From: Nocardioides nematodiphilus
GTDB lineage: Bacteria > Actinomycetota > Actinomycetes > Propionibacteriales > Nocardioidaceae
Assembly (NCBI RefSeq): GCF_020216525.1
Contig: NZ_JAIWOY010000008.1
Location: forward strand, 124,001 to 188,000
DNA: 64,000 bases
Direction: 5' to 3'
The position numbers and the translations under genes are program-made. Each line of letters opens with the position of its first letter. Positions within the stretch are counted from its first letter, which is position 1. This document shows, piece after piece, positions 1 to 9,011 of the stretch. A model generated the notes under the pieces. It did not search any database. It had not been told where the DNA came from and worked only from the letters and a program-made list of their open reading frames with translations.

Positions 1-65
1 ACAGGACGGAAAACTATCGCCAAGACAGGGGGTCGGGGTGCCCTCATGGTTCGGACACCGACATA

Positions 66-713
66 ATGGCGCTCGTGGCGACAGTTTCGACTCTTCCGGC
101 CTCCCGTCTGCACGGGCAGCACGACCGGCCCAGCATGGTCAGCGTGGGCACGATCATCTGGCTCTCCAGCGAGCTGATGTTCTTCGCGGCCCTCTTCGCG
201 GCCTACTACACGATCCGTGCGGTCAGTCCCGATCTGTGGGCGCAGGAGACGCAGCACCTCAACGTCCCGTTCGCCTCGGTGAACACGACGATCCTGGTGC
301 TCTCCTCCTTCACCTGCCAGTGGGGCGTCTTCGCCGCCGAGCGCGGGCAGGTGGGCCGCAGCGGCTCGCTGCTCCAGATCAACAAGTGGGGCCTGCGCGA
401 GTGGTTCGTGCTGACCTTCATCATGGGTGCGGTCTTCGTCGCCGGTCAGGCGACCGAGTACGCGAGCCTCATCCACGAGGGCATCACCATGCCGAGCTCC
501 GGATACGGCACGGTCTTCTACCTGACGACCGGCTTCCACGGCATCCACGTCACCGGTGGTCTGATCGCGTTCCTCTTCGTGATCGCCAGCACCTTCGTGG
601 CCCGTCGCTTCACCCATGAGCAGGCGGTTCGCGCCATCGTCGTGTCGTACTACTGGCACTTCGTCGACGTCGTGTGGATCGGTCTGTTCGCGACCATCTA
701 CCTCATCAAGTAG
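66..713 (+). CDS. ctaE: Cytochrome c oxidase subunit III
   Basis: This is the 215-aa membrane subunit III of the aa3 oxidase, a non-catalytic core subunit that stabilises subunit I in the cytoplasmic membrane. The sequence shows about five hydrophobic helices, roughly residues 25-50, 70-95, 115-135, 150-180 and 190-215. It also shows the family-typical segments [11 protein letters not shown] and [12 protein letters not shown] near the C-terminus. The length fits the short actinobacterial form. It is the first gene of a ctaE-qcrC-qcrA-qcrB run, with 31 bp to the next start. ATG at 66 gives the full family N-terminus, but I see no convincing Shine-Dalgarno. The 65 bases before it hold no recognisable gene. 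Function is certain from family resemblance; the exact start is slightly less so. Confidence 0.96.
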   Translation: MALVATVSTLPASRLHGQHDRPSMVSVGTIIWLSSELMFFAALFAAYYTIRAVSPDLWAQETQHLNVPFASVNTTILVLSSFTCQWGVFAAERGQVGRSGSLLQINKWGLREWFVLTFIMGAVFVAGQATEYASLIHEGITMPSSGYGTVFYLTTGFHGIHVTGGLIAFLFVIASTFVARRFTHEQAVRAIVVSYYWHFVDVVWIGLFATIYLIK

Positions 714-744
714 CCCGACTGCCAGCGAAGATCAAGGACTGATT

Positions 745-1620
745 GTGCGTCTCCTGAACCGCTCCGCCGGTCGCCTCTCGCGGCACCGTCGCGGCCCCAT
801 CGCCGGCCTGGTGATGCTGCTCGTGGGCCTGGCCCTCTCCGGTGGTCTGTACGCCACCTTCTCGCCGTCCTCCTCCGCCGACGAGGCGCAGGACCAGGCT
901 GCGATGGCGGCCAAGGGCCGCCAGCTCTTCCTCGTCAGCTGCGCCTTCTGCCACGGGCAGAACGGCGAGGGCCTGACGGCCAAGGACGGCCAGCTGATCG
1001 GCCCCGCCCTCGCCGGCGTGGGCGCCGCCGCGGTCGACTTCCAGGTCGGCACCGGCCGCATGCCGATGGTCCAGCCCGGTGCGCAGGTCCAGAAGAAGCG
1101 GCCGAACTTCAGCGAGACGGAGATCGAGCAGCTCGCTGCCTACGTCGCCTCGCTCGCCCCCGGCCCCGCCATCCCGACCCGTGAGGACTACAGCACGGAC
1201 GGCATGAGCGACCAGGCCAAGCAGGAGGCGATCGTCCGCGGTGGCCAGATCTTCCTGACCAACTGCACCGCCTGCCACAACTTCACCGGTGAGGGCGGCG
1301 CCATGCCGCGCGGTGGCTTCGCGCCGAAGCTGCTCGACACCGACCCCAAGCACATCTACGAGGCCATGCTCACCGGCCCGCAGTCGATGGACACCTTCTC
1401 CAACGGCAACATCACGCCGGAGATGAAGCGTGACGTCATCGCCTACATCGAGTCGATGAAGACCCAGCCCGGCTACGGCGGCTTCGGCCTCGGCAACCTG
1501 GGCCCGGTCAGCGAGGGCCTCTTCGCGTGGATCGTGGGCCTCGGCTCCTTGGTGGCCTTCGCCGTCTGGATCGCCGCCCACTCCGCCCGTACGAACAAGA
1601 AGAAGGGAACGGCCAAGTGA
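745..1620 (+). CDS. qcrC: Cytochrome bc1 complex diheme cytochrome c subunit
   Basis: A 291-aa membrane-anchored cytochrome cc that replaces a soluble cytochrome c and passes electrons from the bc1 complex to the aa3 oxidase. Two CxxCH haem c motifs are visible, C66-A-F-C69-H70 and C174-T-A-C177-H178. An N-terminal helix spans about residues 19-37 and a C-terminal anchor about 258-282. Diheme QcrC with both motifs is the normal actinobacterial arrangement. I chose GTG at 745 because AAGGA lies six bases upstream, and the longer reading frame adds only an Arg/Ser-rich stretch that overlaps ctaE. The stop overlaps the qcrA start (GTGA), so translation is probably coupled. Confidence 0.95.
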   Translation: MRLLNRSAGRLSRHRRGPIAGLVMLLVGLALSGGLYATFSPSSSADEAQDQAAMAAKGRQLFLVSCAFCHGQNGEGLTAKDGQLIGPALAGVGAAAVDFQVGTGRMPMVQPGAQVQKKRPNFSETEIEQLAAYVASLAPGPAIPTREDYSTDGMSDQAKQEAIVRGGQIFLTNCTACHNFTGEGGAMPRGGFAPKLLDTDPKHIYEAMLTGPQSMDTFSNGNITPEMKRDVIAYIESMKTQPGYGGFGLGNLGPVSEGLFAWIVGLGSLVAFAVWIAAHSARTNKKKGTAK

Positions 1621-2711
1621 GCGACTCCCACGAGATCCAGGCGCACACCGACGCGCTGCTGCCGGATCCGGGGCATCCGGAGCACCACTGGCGTCCGACC
1701 GACGTCGACCCGAGGGCCGAGCGCCGCGCCGAGCGCCAGGTCGCCTCGCTCTTCGGTCTCTCGATCCTCTGCACCATCCTCTTCGTCGTCTTCTACGTGA
1801 CGATCGAGGGTGGCATCGGCGGCCCGACCGTGATGGGTCTCGGCGCCTCCAACCTGGCGCTGGGCCTCTCCCTGGGCGGCGCGCTGCTGTTCATCGGCAT
1901 CGGCGTCATCCAGTGGGCCCGCAAGCTGATGGCGGATGTCGAGCTCGTCGAGGAGCGCCACCCGGCGTCCTCCTCCGAGGCCGACCGCTCCGCCACCGTC
2001 GCCGCGCTGCAGGCCGGCCTGGAGGAGTCGGGCATCGCCCGTCGCCCCCTGATCCGTAACACCCTGATCGGCTCGGTCGGCCTCCTGGTCGCCCCCGCCG
2101 TCGTGATGCTGCGCGACCTCGGTCCGCTCCCGGGCGACAGGCTGCGCCACACGGTGTGGGCCAAGAACATGCGCGTCGTGCGTGACGTCGTCGGCACCCC
2201 GATCCGCCCGGCGGACCTGGAGATCGGCGATCTGGTCAACTCCTCGGCCGAGATCCTCTTCGGCACCGACAAGGGCCAGCCCGTCCCCGAGGCCGACGTC
2301 ATCGAGGGCACCGAGCTGCAGGTCGAGAAGGCCAAGGCCGCGACCGTCCTGCTCCGGATGGACCCCGACGACATCGTCTCCGACGCGACCCGCAACTGGT
2401 CGGTCAGCGGCATCGTCGCCTACTCCAAGATCTGCACCCACGTCGGTTGCCCGATCTCGCTGAACGAGCGCACCACGCACCACCTGCTGTGCCCGTGCCA
2501 CCAGTCCACGTTCGACCTGGCCGACTCCGGCAAGGTCATCTTCGGTCCCGCCGGCCGGCACCTGCCCCAGCTTCCGCTGGGTCTGGACGACGAGGGCTTC
2601 CTGGTCGCGCTGAGCGACTACCCCGAGCCCGTCGGCCCCAGCTTCTGGGAGCGTGAGACGAAGTCGCCGGGCGCGGTCTTCAACGAGTGGAACAAGGAGA
2701 ACGCCCAGTGA
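1617..2711 (+). CDS. qcrA: Cytochrome bc1 complex Rieske iron-sulfur subunit
   Basis: A 364-aa Rieske protein of the menaquinol-cytochrome c reductase. The 2Fe-2S site is clear: C273-T-H275-V-G-C278 and C292-P-C294-H295. C273, H275, C292 and H295 are the expected ligands and C278/C294 the expected disulfide. Hydrophobic helices near residues 45-65, 75-100 and 145-165 match the three-helix N-terminus of actinobacterial QcrA, unlike the single anchor of other bacteria. The GTG start at 1617 overlaps the qcrC stop by four bases; the upstream in-frame extension would be an Arg-rich shadow of qcrC. The stop overlaps qcrB in the same GTGA manner. Confidence 0.95.
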   Translation: MSDSHEIQAHTDALLPDPGHPEHHWRPTDVDPRAERRAERQVASLFGLSILCTILFVVFYVTIEGGIGGPTVMGLGASNLALGLSLGGALLFIGIGVIQWARKLMADVELVEERHPASSSEADRSATVAALQAGLEESGIARRPLIRNTLIGSVGLLVAPAVVMLRDLGPLPGDRLRHTVWAKNMRVVRDVVGTPIRPADLEIGDLVNSSAEILFGTDKGQPVPEADVIEGTELQVEKAKAATVLLRMDPDDIVSDATRNWSVSGIVAYSKICTHVGCPISLNERTTHHLLCPCHQSTFDLADSGKVIFGPAGRHLPQLPLGLDDEGFLVALSDYPEPVGPSFWERETKSPGAVFNEWNKENAQ

Positions 2712-4384
2712 GCGTCGACACGAGCAAGGTTGCCGCGAGCAACACCTCGGCGGCGACCGCGAGCAAGCCGACCAAGGTCGGCGCCATCGCGGCGTGGTCC
2801 GACGAGCGTCTCGGCCTTGCGGCCATGGGCAAGAAGAACCTCCGCAAGATCTTCCCGGACCACTGGTCCTTCATGCTCGGTGAGATCGCGCTGTGGAGCT
2901 TCGTCGTCCTGCTGATCACGGGTGTCTTCCTGACCCTGTGGTTCCAGCCGTCGATGGCCGAGACCACCTACCAGGGCGCCTACCCGAACCTGCGCGGCGT
3001 CTCGATGTCGCAGGCGTACGCCAGCACCCTGCACATCTCCTTCGACGTCCGCGGCGGCCTCCTGCTGCGCCAGATGCACCACTGGGCCGCGATGCTCTTC
3101 GTCTCGGCGATGATGATCCACATGCTGCGCGTCGCCTTCACGGGTGCGTACCGCAAGCCGCGTGAGCTCAACTGGGTCATCGGCTCGACCCTGCTGATCC
3201 TCGGCACCATCGAGGGCTTCACCGGCTACTCGCTGCCCGACGACCTGCTCTCGGGTACGGGTGTCCGCGCGGCCGCCGGCTTCATGCAGGCGATCCCGAT
3301 CGTCGGCACGTACATCACGTTCTTCCTGTTCGGCGGCGAGTTCCCGGGTGACTCGATCATCCCGCGCCTCTACACGATCCACGTGCTGCTGATCCCGGGC
3401 ATCCTGCTCGGTCTCGTCGCCGCCCACATGCTGCTGCTCGTCTACCACAAGCACACCCAGTGGGCCGGCCCGGGCCGCAAGGAGACCAACGTCGTCGGCT
3501 ACCCGATGCTCCCGGTCTACGCCGCCAAGGCGGGCGGCTTCTTCTTCATCACGTTCGGCGTCGCCGCCCTCATGGGTGCGCTGCTGTCGATCAACGCGGT
3601 GTGGAAGTTCGGCCCGTACGACCCGACCAAGGTCACCGCGGGCGCTCAGCCCGACTGGTACATGGGCTGGCCCGACGGCGCGCTGCGCATCATGCCGGGC
3701 TGGGAGTCGCACTTCTGGGGCTCGACGTGGTCGTGGAACATCTTCATCCCCGTCATCCTGATGCCGATGCTCTCGTGGCTCCTCGTCACCATCCTGCCGT
3801 TCCTTGAGAACTGGATCACCGGCGACCAGCGTGAGCACCACCTCCTCCAGCGCCCGCGCAACGCGCCGACCCGTACGGCGTTCATCGTCTCGCTGATGAC
3901 CTGGTACGCGATGTTCTGGCTGGCCGGTGGCAACGACATCATCGCCACGCAGCTGCACTCCTCGATCAACAACATCACCTACGCCCTGCGCGTGCTGGTG
4001 TTCGTGGGTCCGGCGATCGCCTTCTTCATCACGCGTCGCTGGTGCATCGCGCTGCAGCGTCACGACAACGAGGTCCTGCTGCACGGCTACGAGTCCGGCG
4101 TCATCATGCGCTCCGCGCAGGGTGGCTACGCCGAGATCCACAAGCCGATCAGCGAGAGCAAGGCGTACGCCATCACGGTCCGCGACCGTGGCACCGAGGG
4201 TGCCGGCCTTGCCGACGGCCCGAAGGCCAACGGCAAGCTCACCCTCCGCGACAAGCTCCGCACCCTCTACTACGAGGACGACGTGCAGAAGCCCACCGTC
4301 GACGAGTACGACGAGGCCCAGGCCCACCTGGCCCACGCCGACCACGGTGACGCCCACGAGCTCGAGGGCGGCCACGGCCACTGA
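2708..4384 (+). CDS. qcrB: Cytochrome bc1 complex cytochrome b subunit
   Basis: A 558-aa polytopic cytochrome b carrying the two b haems and the quinol sites of the bc1 complex. Visible signatures include the paired histidines in MHHWAAMLFV and the later IHVLLIPG and AAHMLLLVYHK segments, a quinol-site region with DWYMGWPDG, and at least eight hydrophobic helices. The C-terminus is a long hydrophilic cytosolic tail ending in a His/Glu/Asp-rich stretch, typical of actinobacteria. The start is GTG 2708, overlapping the qcrA stop. It closes the operon and is followed within 25 bases by a strong hairpin. In mycobacteria QcrB is the target of Q203; nothing here bears on sensitivity. Confidence 0.96.
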   Translation: MSVDTSKVAASNTSAATASKPTKVGAIAAWSDERLGLAAMGKKNLRKIFPDHWSFMLGEIALWSFVVLLITGVFLTLWFQPSMAETTYQGAYPNLRGVSMSQAYASTLHISFDVRGGLLLRQMHHWAAMLFVSAMMIHMLRVAFTGAYRKPRELNWVIGSTLLILGTIEGFTGYSLPDDLLSGTGVRAAAGFMQAIPIVGTYITFFLFGGEFPGDSIIPRLYTIHVLLIPGILLGLVAAHMLLLVYHKHTQWAGPGRKETNVVGYPMLPVYAAKAGGFFFITFGVAALMGALLSINAVWKFGPYDPTKVTAGAQPDWYMGWPDGALRIMPGWESHFWGSTWSWNIFIPVILMPMLSWLLVTILPFLENWITGDQREHHLLQRPRNAPTRTAFIVSLMTWYAMFWLAGGNDIIATQLHSSINNITYALRVLVFVGPAIAFFITRRWCIALQRHDNEVLLHGYESGVIMRSAQGGYAEIHKPISESKAYAITVRDRGTEGAGLADGPKANGKLTLRDKLRTLYYEDDVQKPTVDEYDEAQAHLAHADHGDAHELEGGHGH

Positions 4385-4405
4385 TCGACCAGCACGACAT
4401 ACTGA

Positions 4406-4434
4406 GGGCCCGGGAGCACTGCTCCCGGGGCCTC
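4406..4434 (+). terminator. Hairpin after qcrB
   Basis: GGCCCGGGAGCA at 4407 pairs with TGCTCCCGGGGCC ending at 4433, a 12-bp GC-rich stem with one extra G and a very short loop. It lies directly after the qcrB stop and before an unrelated gene, so it is probably the terminator of ctaE-qcrCAB. No U-tract follows, as is common in GC-rich actinobacteria. Confidence 0.75.
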
Positions 4435-4460
4435 GGTCCATTTCGGGGCAAGGGCAGCCC

Positions 4461-5492
4461 ATGCACGCCCTGAAGCTCGGCCTCGCCACCTTCGGTGACG
4501 TCACCGGCGACGCGTCCGGCACCCCCCTCCCCCACGCCCAGGTGCTGCGCAACGTCGTCGCTGAGGGAGTGCTCGCGGACCGGGTCGGCATCGACGCGTT
4601 CAGCGTCGGCGAGCACCACCGGCCCGACTTCGCCATCAGCGCCCCCGACATCGTGTTGGCGGCCCTGGCGGCGCAGACCGAGCGGATCACCCTCGGGACC
4701 GCTGTCACGGTGCTCAGCTCGGACGACCCGGTCCGGGTCTACGAGCGGTTCGCCACGATCGACGCGCTCTCCCACGGCCGCGCCGAGGTGACCCTCGGGC
4801 GCGGCTCGTTCACCGAGAGCTTCCCGCTCTTCGGCTTCGACCTGGCCGACTACGAGGTGCTCTTCGAGGAGAAGCTGGAGATCTTCGCCGCGCTGCGCGC
4901 GGAGGGACCCGTACGGTGGCAGGGCACCACCCGGCCGCCGCTGGAGGGCGAGGTCTTCCCGAAGACCGAGCACGGCGTCTCCGCCTGGATCGGGGTCGGC
5001 GGCTCTCCCGAGTCGGTCGTCCGGGCGGCGCGGCACCGCTTCCCGCTCATGCTGGCGATCATCGGCGGCGCGCCGGAGCGGTTCGCCCCGTACGTCGACC
5101 TCTACCACCGCGCTCTGGACCAGCTCCACCCCGAGCAGCCGCGACTGCCGATCGGCGTGCACTCCCCCGGCTTCGTCTGGGACGACGACGCCGAGGCCCG
5201 CGAGCTGCTCTTCCCGCACTTCAAGGCGAGCCGCGACCGGATCGGCCGCGAACGTGGCTGGGCGCCGAGCACGATCGCTGAGCTGCACGAGGAGGCGGAC
5301 CACGGCGCGCTCTTCGTCGGGTCGGCGGAGACGGTGGCGCAGAAGATCGCCACGACGGTGCGCACGCTCGGGCTGAGCCGCTTCGACCTCAAGTACAGCA
5401 ACGGCGCGATGCCGCACGAGCAGCTGATGCGCTGCATCGAGCTCTACGGGACCGAGGTCATCCCGCGGGTCAAGGAGCTGCTCGCCCCCTGA
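4461..5492 (+). CDS. LLM-class flavin-dependent oxidoreductase (luciferase-like)
   Basis: A 343-aa protein of the bacterial luciferase-like monooxygenase superfamily, cytosolic, expected to use FMN or F420. The TIM-barrel pattern is visible: GLATFGDV at the first strand, VGEHHRPDF around residue 50, ERITLGTAVTVLSSDDPVRVYE around 75-100 and GRAEVTLGRGSF around 108-120. SWIGVGGSPESV near residue 175 and IGVHSPGFVWDD also fit. Start is ATG 4461 with AGGGCAG upstream; the open frame upstream is a shadow of qcrB. Close relatives are annotated only at superfamily level, so the substrate cannot be told. It looks monocistronic, lying between the qcrB terminator and the convergent L,D-transpeptidase gene. 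Confidence 0.85.
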   Translation: MHALKLGLATFGDVTGDASGTPLPHAQVLRNVVAEGVLADRVGIDAFSVGEHHRPDFAISAPDIVLAALAAQTERITLGTAVTVLSSDDPVRVYERFATIDALSHGRAEVTLGRGSFTESFPLFGFDLADYEVLFEEKLEIFAALRAEGPVRWQGTTRPPLEGEVFPKTEHGVSAWIGVGGSPESVVRAARHRFPLMLAIIGGAPERFAPYVDLYHRALDQLHPEQPRLPIGVHSPGFVWDDDAEARELLFPHFKASRDRIGRERGWAPSTIAELHEEADHGALFVGSAETVAQKIATTVRTLGLSRFDLKYSNGAMPHEQLMRCIELYGTEVIPRVKELLAP

Positions 5493-5508
5493 GCGGGCCG
5501 TCGCTCAG
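5489..5508. terminator. Small hairpin between convergent stops
   Basis: CTGAGCG (5489-5495) and CGCTCAG (5502-5508) form a 7-bp stem with a six-base loop. Both convergent stop codons, TGA at 5490-5492 on plus and TGA at 5507-5505 on minus, lie inside the stem. It could end transcription in both directions; the stem is short, so this is tentative. Confidence 0.4.
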
Positions 5509-6743
5509 AGAGCGGAGCCCGCCTTGTAGTCGGCGTACGACATGTTCCAGTCGCCGTAGCCGTTCGTGACCTCCATGGGCCGGTCCGTGCCGAACTCGTT
5601 GACCACGTCGCCGATCTGGGTGAAGTGGAAGAGCCAGTCGGCGTTGGCCGTGCTCATGCCGGTGCAGCCGTGCGAGACGTTGGCGTGACCCTGCGAGCCG
5701 ACCGACCACGGGGCGGCGTGGATGAACTCACCGGAGTAGGTCATCCGCATGGCCCACTGGACGTCCTTCATGTTGTAGTAGTTGGGGTCGCCCTTGGGGA
5801 TGCCGATGGTCTCGGAGTTCATCGTGTGCTTCTCGTCCTTCTCGATGATCACCTTGATGCCGGAGCGGGTGATGAACCCGGGCTGGCCGGTGGTCACCGG
5901 GATCGTACGGACGAGCTTGTCGTTGGAGTAGACCTTCATCTGGTCGGTGTCCATGTTGACCCGGTAGACGTGCTTGTCACCGACCTTGAAGGTCGCCGTC
6001 TTGTCGCTCTGGCCGTAGATGCCGCCGCCGGCGGCGACGCTGTTGACGTCGGCGTTCACCGTGACGGTGCTGCCGGCCTTCCAGTACGTCTTGGGCCGCC
6101 AGTGCACCTCGGTGTCGGAGAACCAGTGCCACGAGCCCTTCTGGGCCGGCGTGGACTGCACGCTGAGGTGTTTCTCGAACGACGCCTTGTCGGTCACCGG
6201 GACGTCGAAGTGGATGACCACCGGCATGCCGACGCCGACGGTGCCGCCGGAGGGCGAGATCGAGGCGTACGTCTGCTGGTCCAGGCTCAGGTCCTCGGTG
6301 TGGAACCTCCGGGTCCACTTCGCGCCGCCATCGGCCGGCGTCGCGTTGATGACGTACGAGGTGCCCGGCTCCAGCGCGCCGCCGTCAGCGGTCCAGCCGG
6401 ACCCGTCGGCGCTCAGGGTCCCCTGGAGCTTCTTGCCGCCCACAGCGCGCACGACGACGTCCTGGAGGGCGCCGCCGGTCGCCGAGACGGTCACCGCCGT
6501 GTCGACCTTCACCGCCTTGGCAGGCCGTATGTTGGCGCTGATCTTGATCGGGGTCGCCGAGGCACTGGGGTCGCTCGCCGCAGTCGCGCCGCCCACGTTG
6601 GCCGCGCTGTCCGGGCCGGCGCCACCGTTGCCGCCGGAACAGCCGGTCAGGGCCAGTGCGGCGATCGCCAGGGCAGCACTGCTCCCCATCCGCAGGCGCG
6701 TCCCCAGGGGGGCACGACGCGACGACGGTACGGATGACGGCAT
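5505..6743 (-). CDS. L,D-transpeptidase lipoprotein (Ig-like plus YkuD domains)
   Basis: A 412-aa predicted lipoprotein that makes 3-3 cross-links in peptidoglycan or attaches proteins to it. The N-terminus has a basic region, a hydrophobic core and a lipobox-like ALTGC. Then come immunoglobulin-like domains of the mycobacterial Ldt type (around residues 60-250, with RPK and W-rich strands). The C-terminal YkuD domain has the catalytic motif SHGCTGMS with nucleophile C360. ATG 6743 was chosen because GGGAG precedes it by a good spacing; a start eight codons upstream lacks this. A nine-base inverted repeat lies 21-54 bases upstream. It follows ctaF on the same strand, but a hairpin separates them. 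Confidence 0.92.
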   Translation of the reverse strand: MPSSVPSSRRAPLGTRLRMGSSAALAIAALALTGCSGGNGGAGPDSAANVGGATAASDPSASATPIKISANIRPAKAVKVDTAVTVSATGGALQDVVVRAVGGKKLQGTLSADGSGWTADGGALEPGTSYVINATPADGGAKWTRRFHTEDLSLDQQTYASISPSGGTVGVGMPVVIHFDVPVTDKASFEKHLSVQSTPAQKGSWHWFSDTEVHWRPKTYWKAGSTVTVNADVNSVAAGGGIYGQSDKTATFKVGDKHVYRVNMDTDQMKVYSNDKLVRTIPVTTGQPGFITRSGIKVIIEKDEKHTMNSETIGIPKGDPNYYNMKDVQWAMRMTYSGEFIHAAPWSVGSQGHANVSHGCTGMSTANADWLFHFTQIGDVVNEFGTDRPMEVTNGYGDWNMSYADYKAGSAL

Positions 6744-6763
6744 ACAGACTCCCAGATCGAGGA

Positions 6764-6797
6764 ACATCGGATCCGACCCCCATGGCGAATCCGATGT
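6764..6797 (-). promoter_or_regulatory. Inverted repeat upstream of the L,D-transpeptidase gene
   Basis: ACATCGGAT (6764-6772) and ATCCGATGT (6789-6797) are perfect nine-base inverted copies separated by 16 bases. They lie just upstream of the transpeptidase start at 6743. This could be an operator or a hairpin in the mRNA leader. No known motif is recognised. Confidence 0.45.
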
Positions 6798-6830
6798 CCA
6801 GCGTAACCGCTCGGACCCACAGACGACCGA

Positions 6831-6863
6831 ACCCCGCGTGCTGGGTGTCCAGCATCACGGGGT
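6831..6863 (-). terminator. Hairpin after ctaF
   Basis: ACCCCG...TGCTGG, a four-base loop, then CCAGCA...CGGGGT form a stem of about eleven pairs with a small internal bulge. It starts 26 bases after the ctaF stop in the leftward direction and probably ends the ctaCDF transcript. Confidence 0.55.
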
Positions 6864-6888
6864 CCGGGGCGTCGTTCAGGCGGTGAGG

Positions 6889-7305
6889 TCAGTGGCTGAA
6901 CTCACCGCGGTAGTACTCGAAGATCCAGCCGCACAGCGCGATCGCACCGACGACGCCGCCGATGATCGCGAGCCACCAGGCCGCCATCGCGAGGGAGAAC
7001 GTGATCGTCGTGAGGCACAGCGCGGCCCACAGCGGCCACCAGGAGAACGGCGGGAAGAACCCGAGCTCCCCGGCGCCGTCGGCGATCTCGCCGTCCTTGC
7101 GGTCCTCGGGACGGTCGTCCATCTGACGCGCGTGGAATCCGAGGTAGGCCGAGATCATGGCCAGCAGCAGCGTGCACATGACCAGAGCGGACGTACCGGT
7201 CCAGTCGCCACCGTGCTCGGAGCCCGCGGTCACGAACCAGTAGGTGGGCGTCACCAGCACGAGGAAGACCGTGCAGGCGACGAACATCCAGGCTTCAGCC
7301 TTCAT
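6889..7305 (-). CDS. ctaF: Cytochrome c oxidase subunit IV (actinobacterial)
   Basis: A 138-aa small membrane subunit of the aa3 oxidase. Four hydrophobic helices are seen, about residues 5-25, 38-56, 88-108 and 110-130, with a charged loop [11 protein letters not shown] in the middle. The start (MKAEAWMF...) and the [11 protein letters not shown] segment match the actinobacterial CtaF family. It is the last gene of ctaC-ctaD-ctaF and its ATG overlaps the ctaD stop by four bases. It is unrelated to the cyoD-type subunit IV of proteobacteria. Confidence 0.93.
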   Translation of the reverse strand: MKAEAWMFVACTVFLVLVTPTYWFVTAGSEHGGDWTGTSALVMCTLLLAMISAYLGFHARQMDDRPEDRKDGEIADGAGELGFFPPFSWWPLWAALCLTTITFSLAMAAWWLAIIGGVVGAIALCGWIFEYYRGEFSH

Positions 7306-9011
7306 CGGGCGTCTCCCTCATTCTCGACGGACATGCCGGGCACGTGAGCCGCCAGCTCCTGCTCGGACTCGAGCTCCAGCGCGGCGATCTCCGGGTGGTG
7401 GAGGTCGAAGGCCGGGGACTCCGACCGGATCCGCGGGAGGGTGTGGAAGTTGTGGCGCGGCGGCGGGCACGAGGTGGCCCACTCCAGCGAGCGACCCCAG
7501 CCCCACGGGTCGTCGACGAGGACCTTCGGCGCGTGCCGAGAGACGTAGAGGTTCATGAACCACGGGATCATCGACAGGCTCAGCAGGAACGCGCCCACCG
7601 TGGAGAGCTGGTTGAGACCGGTGAAGCCGTCGGTGGGCAGGTAGTCGGCGATACGACGCTGCATGCCCTCGACACCGAGCCAGTGCTGCACCAGGAAGGT
7701 CGTGTGGAAGCCGACGAACAGCAGCCAGAAGTGGACCTTGCCGAGGCGCTCGTTGAGCATCTTGCCGGTGATCTTGGGCCACCAGAAGTAGAAGCCAGCG
7801 AACATCGCGAAGACGACGGTGCCGAAGACGACGTAGTGGAAGTGCGCCACCACGAAGTAGGAGTCGGACACGTGGAAGTCGAGCGGCGGGCTGGCCAGGA
7901 TGACGCCGGTGAGGCCGCCGAAGAGGAAGGTCGTGAGGAAGCCGATGGACCACAGCATCGGGGTGTCGAAGCTGACCGACCCTCCCCAGATGGTGCCGAT
8001 CCAGTTGAAGAACTTCACGCCGGTCGGGACCGCGATCAGGAACGTCATGCCGGAGAAGAACGGCAGGTCGACGGCGCCGGTGACGAACATGTGGTGGGCC
8101 CACACGGCGACCGACAGGATCGCGATGCCGAGGGTCGCGCCGACCAGGCCGATGTAGCCGAAGACGGGCTTGCGGCTGAACACCGGGAGGATCTCGGTCA
8201 CGATGCCGAAGAACGGCAGCGCGATGATGTAGACCTCCGGGTGGCCGAAGAACCAGAACAGGTGCTGCCACAGGATCGGGCCGCCGTGGCTGGCGTCGAA
8301 GACGTGGGTGCCGAACTGGCGGTCCGCCTCGAGCATCAGCAGCGCGCCGGCGAGGACCGGGAACGCGATCAGGACGAGCAGCGACGTCACCAGCGTGTTC
8401 CACACGAAGATCGGCATCCGGAACATGGTCATGCCCGGTGCGCGCATGCAGATGATGGTGGTGATGAAGTTGACCGCGCCGAGGATGGTGCCGAGGCCGG
8501 CCATCCACAGACCCATGATCCACAGGTCACCGCCGACACCGGGCGAGCGGACCGCGTTGGACAGCGGCGTGTAGGCGAACCAGCCGAAGTCGGCCGCACC
8601 CTGCGGGGTGAGGAAGCCCGAGCCGGCGATGATGCCGCCGAACAGGAAGAGCCAGTAGCTGAACATGTTCAGACGCGGGAACGCGACGTCCGGGGCGCCG
8701 ATCTGCAGCGGCATGATCAGGTTGCCGAAGGCGAAGAACAGCGGCGTCGCGAAGAGCAGCAGCATGATCGTGCCGTGCATCGTGAACAGCTGGTTGTACA
8801 GCTCGTCGTTGACCAGCTGCTGACCCGGGAAGGCCAGCTCGGAGCGGATGAGCAGGGCCATCACGCCGCCGACGAGGAACCAGCAGAACGAGGTGACGGC
8901 GTACATCTTGCCGATCAGCTTGTGATCGGTGGTGGTGAGCAGCGCGTAGAGCTGCTGACCGAGCGGCTTGCGGCCGCTCACAGTGGTAGCGGGTGCTGCC
9001 GTGGTGGTCAC
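7302..9011 (-). CDS. ctaD: Cytochrome c oxidase subunit I
   Basis: The 569-aa catalytic subunit holding haem a, haem a3 and CuB, with proton-pumping channels. It shows the family blocks: [10 protein letters not shown] near residue 80, [15 protein letters not shown] (CuB ligand plus crosslinked Tyr region) near 255, WAHHMF with the CuB histidine pair near 305, and [12 protein letters not shown] with the haem ligands near 390. At least twelve transmembrane helices are apparent. Its GTG start overlaps the ctaC stop by four bases and its stop overlaps ctaF, so the three genes are probably translationally coupled. Confidence 0.97.
   Translation of the reverse strand: MTTTAAPATTVSGRKPLGQQLYALLTTTDHKLIGKMYAVTSFCWFLVGGVMALLIRSELAFPGQQLVNDELYNQLFTMHGTIMLLLFATPLFFAFGNLIMPLQIGAPDVAFPRLNMFSYWLFLFGGIIAGSGFLTPQGAADFGWFAYTPLSNAVRSPGVGGDLWIMGLWMAGLGTILGAVNFITTIICMRAPGMTMFRMPIFVWNTLVTSLLVLIAFPVLAGALLMLEADRQFGTHVFDASHGGPILWQHLFWFFGHPEVYIIALPFFGIVTEILPVFSRKPVFGYIGLVGATLGIAILSVAVWAHHMFVTGAVDLPFFSGMTFLIAVPTGVKFFNWIGTIWGGSVSFDTPMLWSIGFLTTFLFGGLTGVILASPPLDFHVSDSYFVVAHFHYVVFGTVVFAMFAGFYFWWPKITGKMLNERLGKVHFWLLFVGFHTTFLVQHWLGVEGMQRRIADYLPTDGFTGLNQLSTVGAFLLSLSMIPWFMNLYVSRHAPKVLVDDPWGWGRSLEWATSCPPPRHNFHTLPRIRSESPAFDLHHPEIAALELESEQELAAHVPGMSVENEGDAR

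Noticed and set aside
2618..4708. A 696-aa open frame on the minus strand
   Set aside because: It lies opposite qcrB, a certain gene, and is Arg/Asp/Gln-rich without motifs; typical antisense shadow.
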